NCBI GenBank assembly: GCA_900548845.1
Contig: URMI01000103.1
Span: forward strand, 1-5,038
DNA: 5,038 nt
From: an uncultured Clostridia bacterium
GTDB taxonomy: Bacteria > Bacillota > Clostridia > Christensenellales > Borkfalkiaceae
Direction of reading: 5' to 3'
Shown here one piece after another: positions 4,952-5,038 of the stretch; positions within the stretch are counted from its first letter, which is position 1, and every line of letters starts with the position of its first letter. The position numbers and the translations under genes are program-made. A model generated the notes under the pieces. That model had not been told where the DNA came from and made no database searches. It was given only the letters and a program-made list of their open reading frames with translations.

Positions 4952-5038
4952 AGTGATCAAGGAAGGACTTGCATTCGACGACGTTCTGCTCATCCCGCAG
5001 GCGTCCGACGTCTTGCCGAACGAGGTAGACCTGCGCAC
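4944..5038 (+). CDS. guaB: IMP dehydrogenase, N-terminal 31 codons (runs off the window)
   Basis: The frame begins MSKVIKEGLAFDDVLLIPQ and continues with SDVLPNEVDLR, the characteristic start of bacterial IMP dehydrogenase (EGLTFDDVLL-P-SEVLP-DVDL type). The enzyme oxidises IMP to XMP with NAD+, the rate-limiting step of guanine nucleotide synthesis, in the cytoplasm. The catalytic Cys loop and the CBS (Bateman) domains would lie beyond the edge and cannot be checked. The start is fixed by GGAGG (4930-4934) 9 nt upstream. It overlaps the preceding gene by 8 nt and is presumably expressed from the promoter at 4197-4225. Confidence 0.95.
   Translation, partial: MSKVIKEGLAFDDVLLIPQASDVLPNEVDLR

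Noticed and set aside
4265..5038. 257-aa minus-strand frame opposite the membrane protein and guaB
   Set aside because: It is antisense to a coupled operon whose second gene is clearly guaB; hydrophobic shadow composition and no ribosome binding site.

Overview
The window looks like core-genome sequence from a GC-rich Gram-positive anaerobe, most likely a Clostridia-class Bacillota. The evidence is strong AGGAGG-type ribosome binding sites, a class A RNase P RNA, a lipobox lipoprotein, and a pyruvate kinase of about 470 residues without the extra C-terminal domain common in Bacilli. The lineage call is inference; no taxonomic search was possible.

Layout. Positions 1-39 hold the 5' half of a tRNA-Pro gene on the minus strand, cut by the window edge, whose loop reads as anticodon AGG. 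Its promoter is at 50-78. Next on the minus strand are a small uncharacterised gene (125-475) and the RNase P RNA gene rnpB (541-897), separated by an intrinsic terminator. Divergent from rnpB is pyk, pyruvate kinase (1137-2549, plus). A perfect 30-bp palindrome at 2557-2586 can terminate both pyk and the convergent flavin reductase-like gene (2607-3167, minus). A repeat-rich intergenic stretch (3168-3487) follows, then a lipoprotein gene of unknown function (3488-4144, minus). A divergent AT-rich promoter region (4145-4282) leads into a plus-strand pair: a membrane-anchored protein of unknown function (4283-4951) overlapping by 8 bases the start of guaB, IMP dehydrogenase (4944 to beyond the window).

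The genes are mostly housekeeping: tRNA maturation (rnpB), translation (tRNA-Pro), the last step of glycolysis (pyk) and guanine nucleotide synthesis (guaB). No mobile element, CRISPR array, phage gene or defence system was found. The points most worth a second look are the A34 tRNA-Pro together with CCC-dominated proline codons, the repeat and hairpin cluster at 3231-3427 with an orphan plus-strand terminator, the unknown gene directly behind the rnpB terminator, and the unknown membrane protein coupled to guaB.
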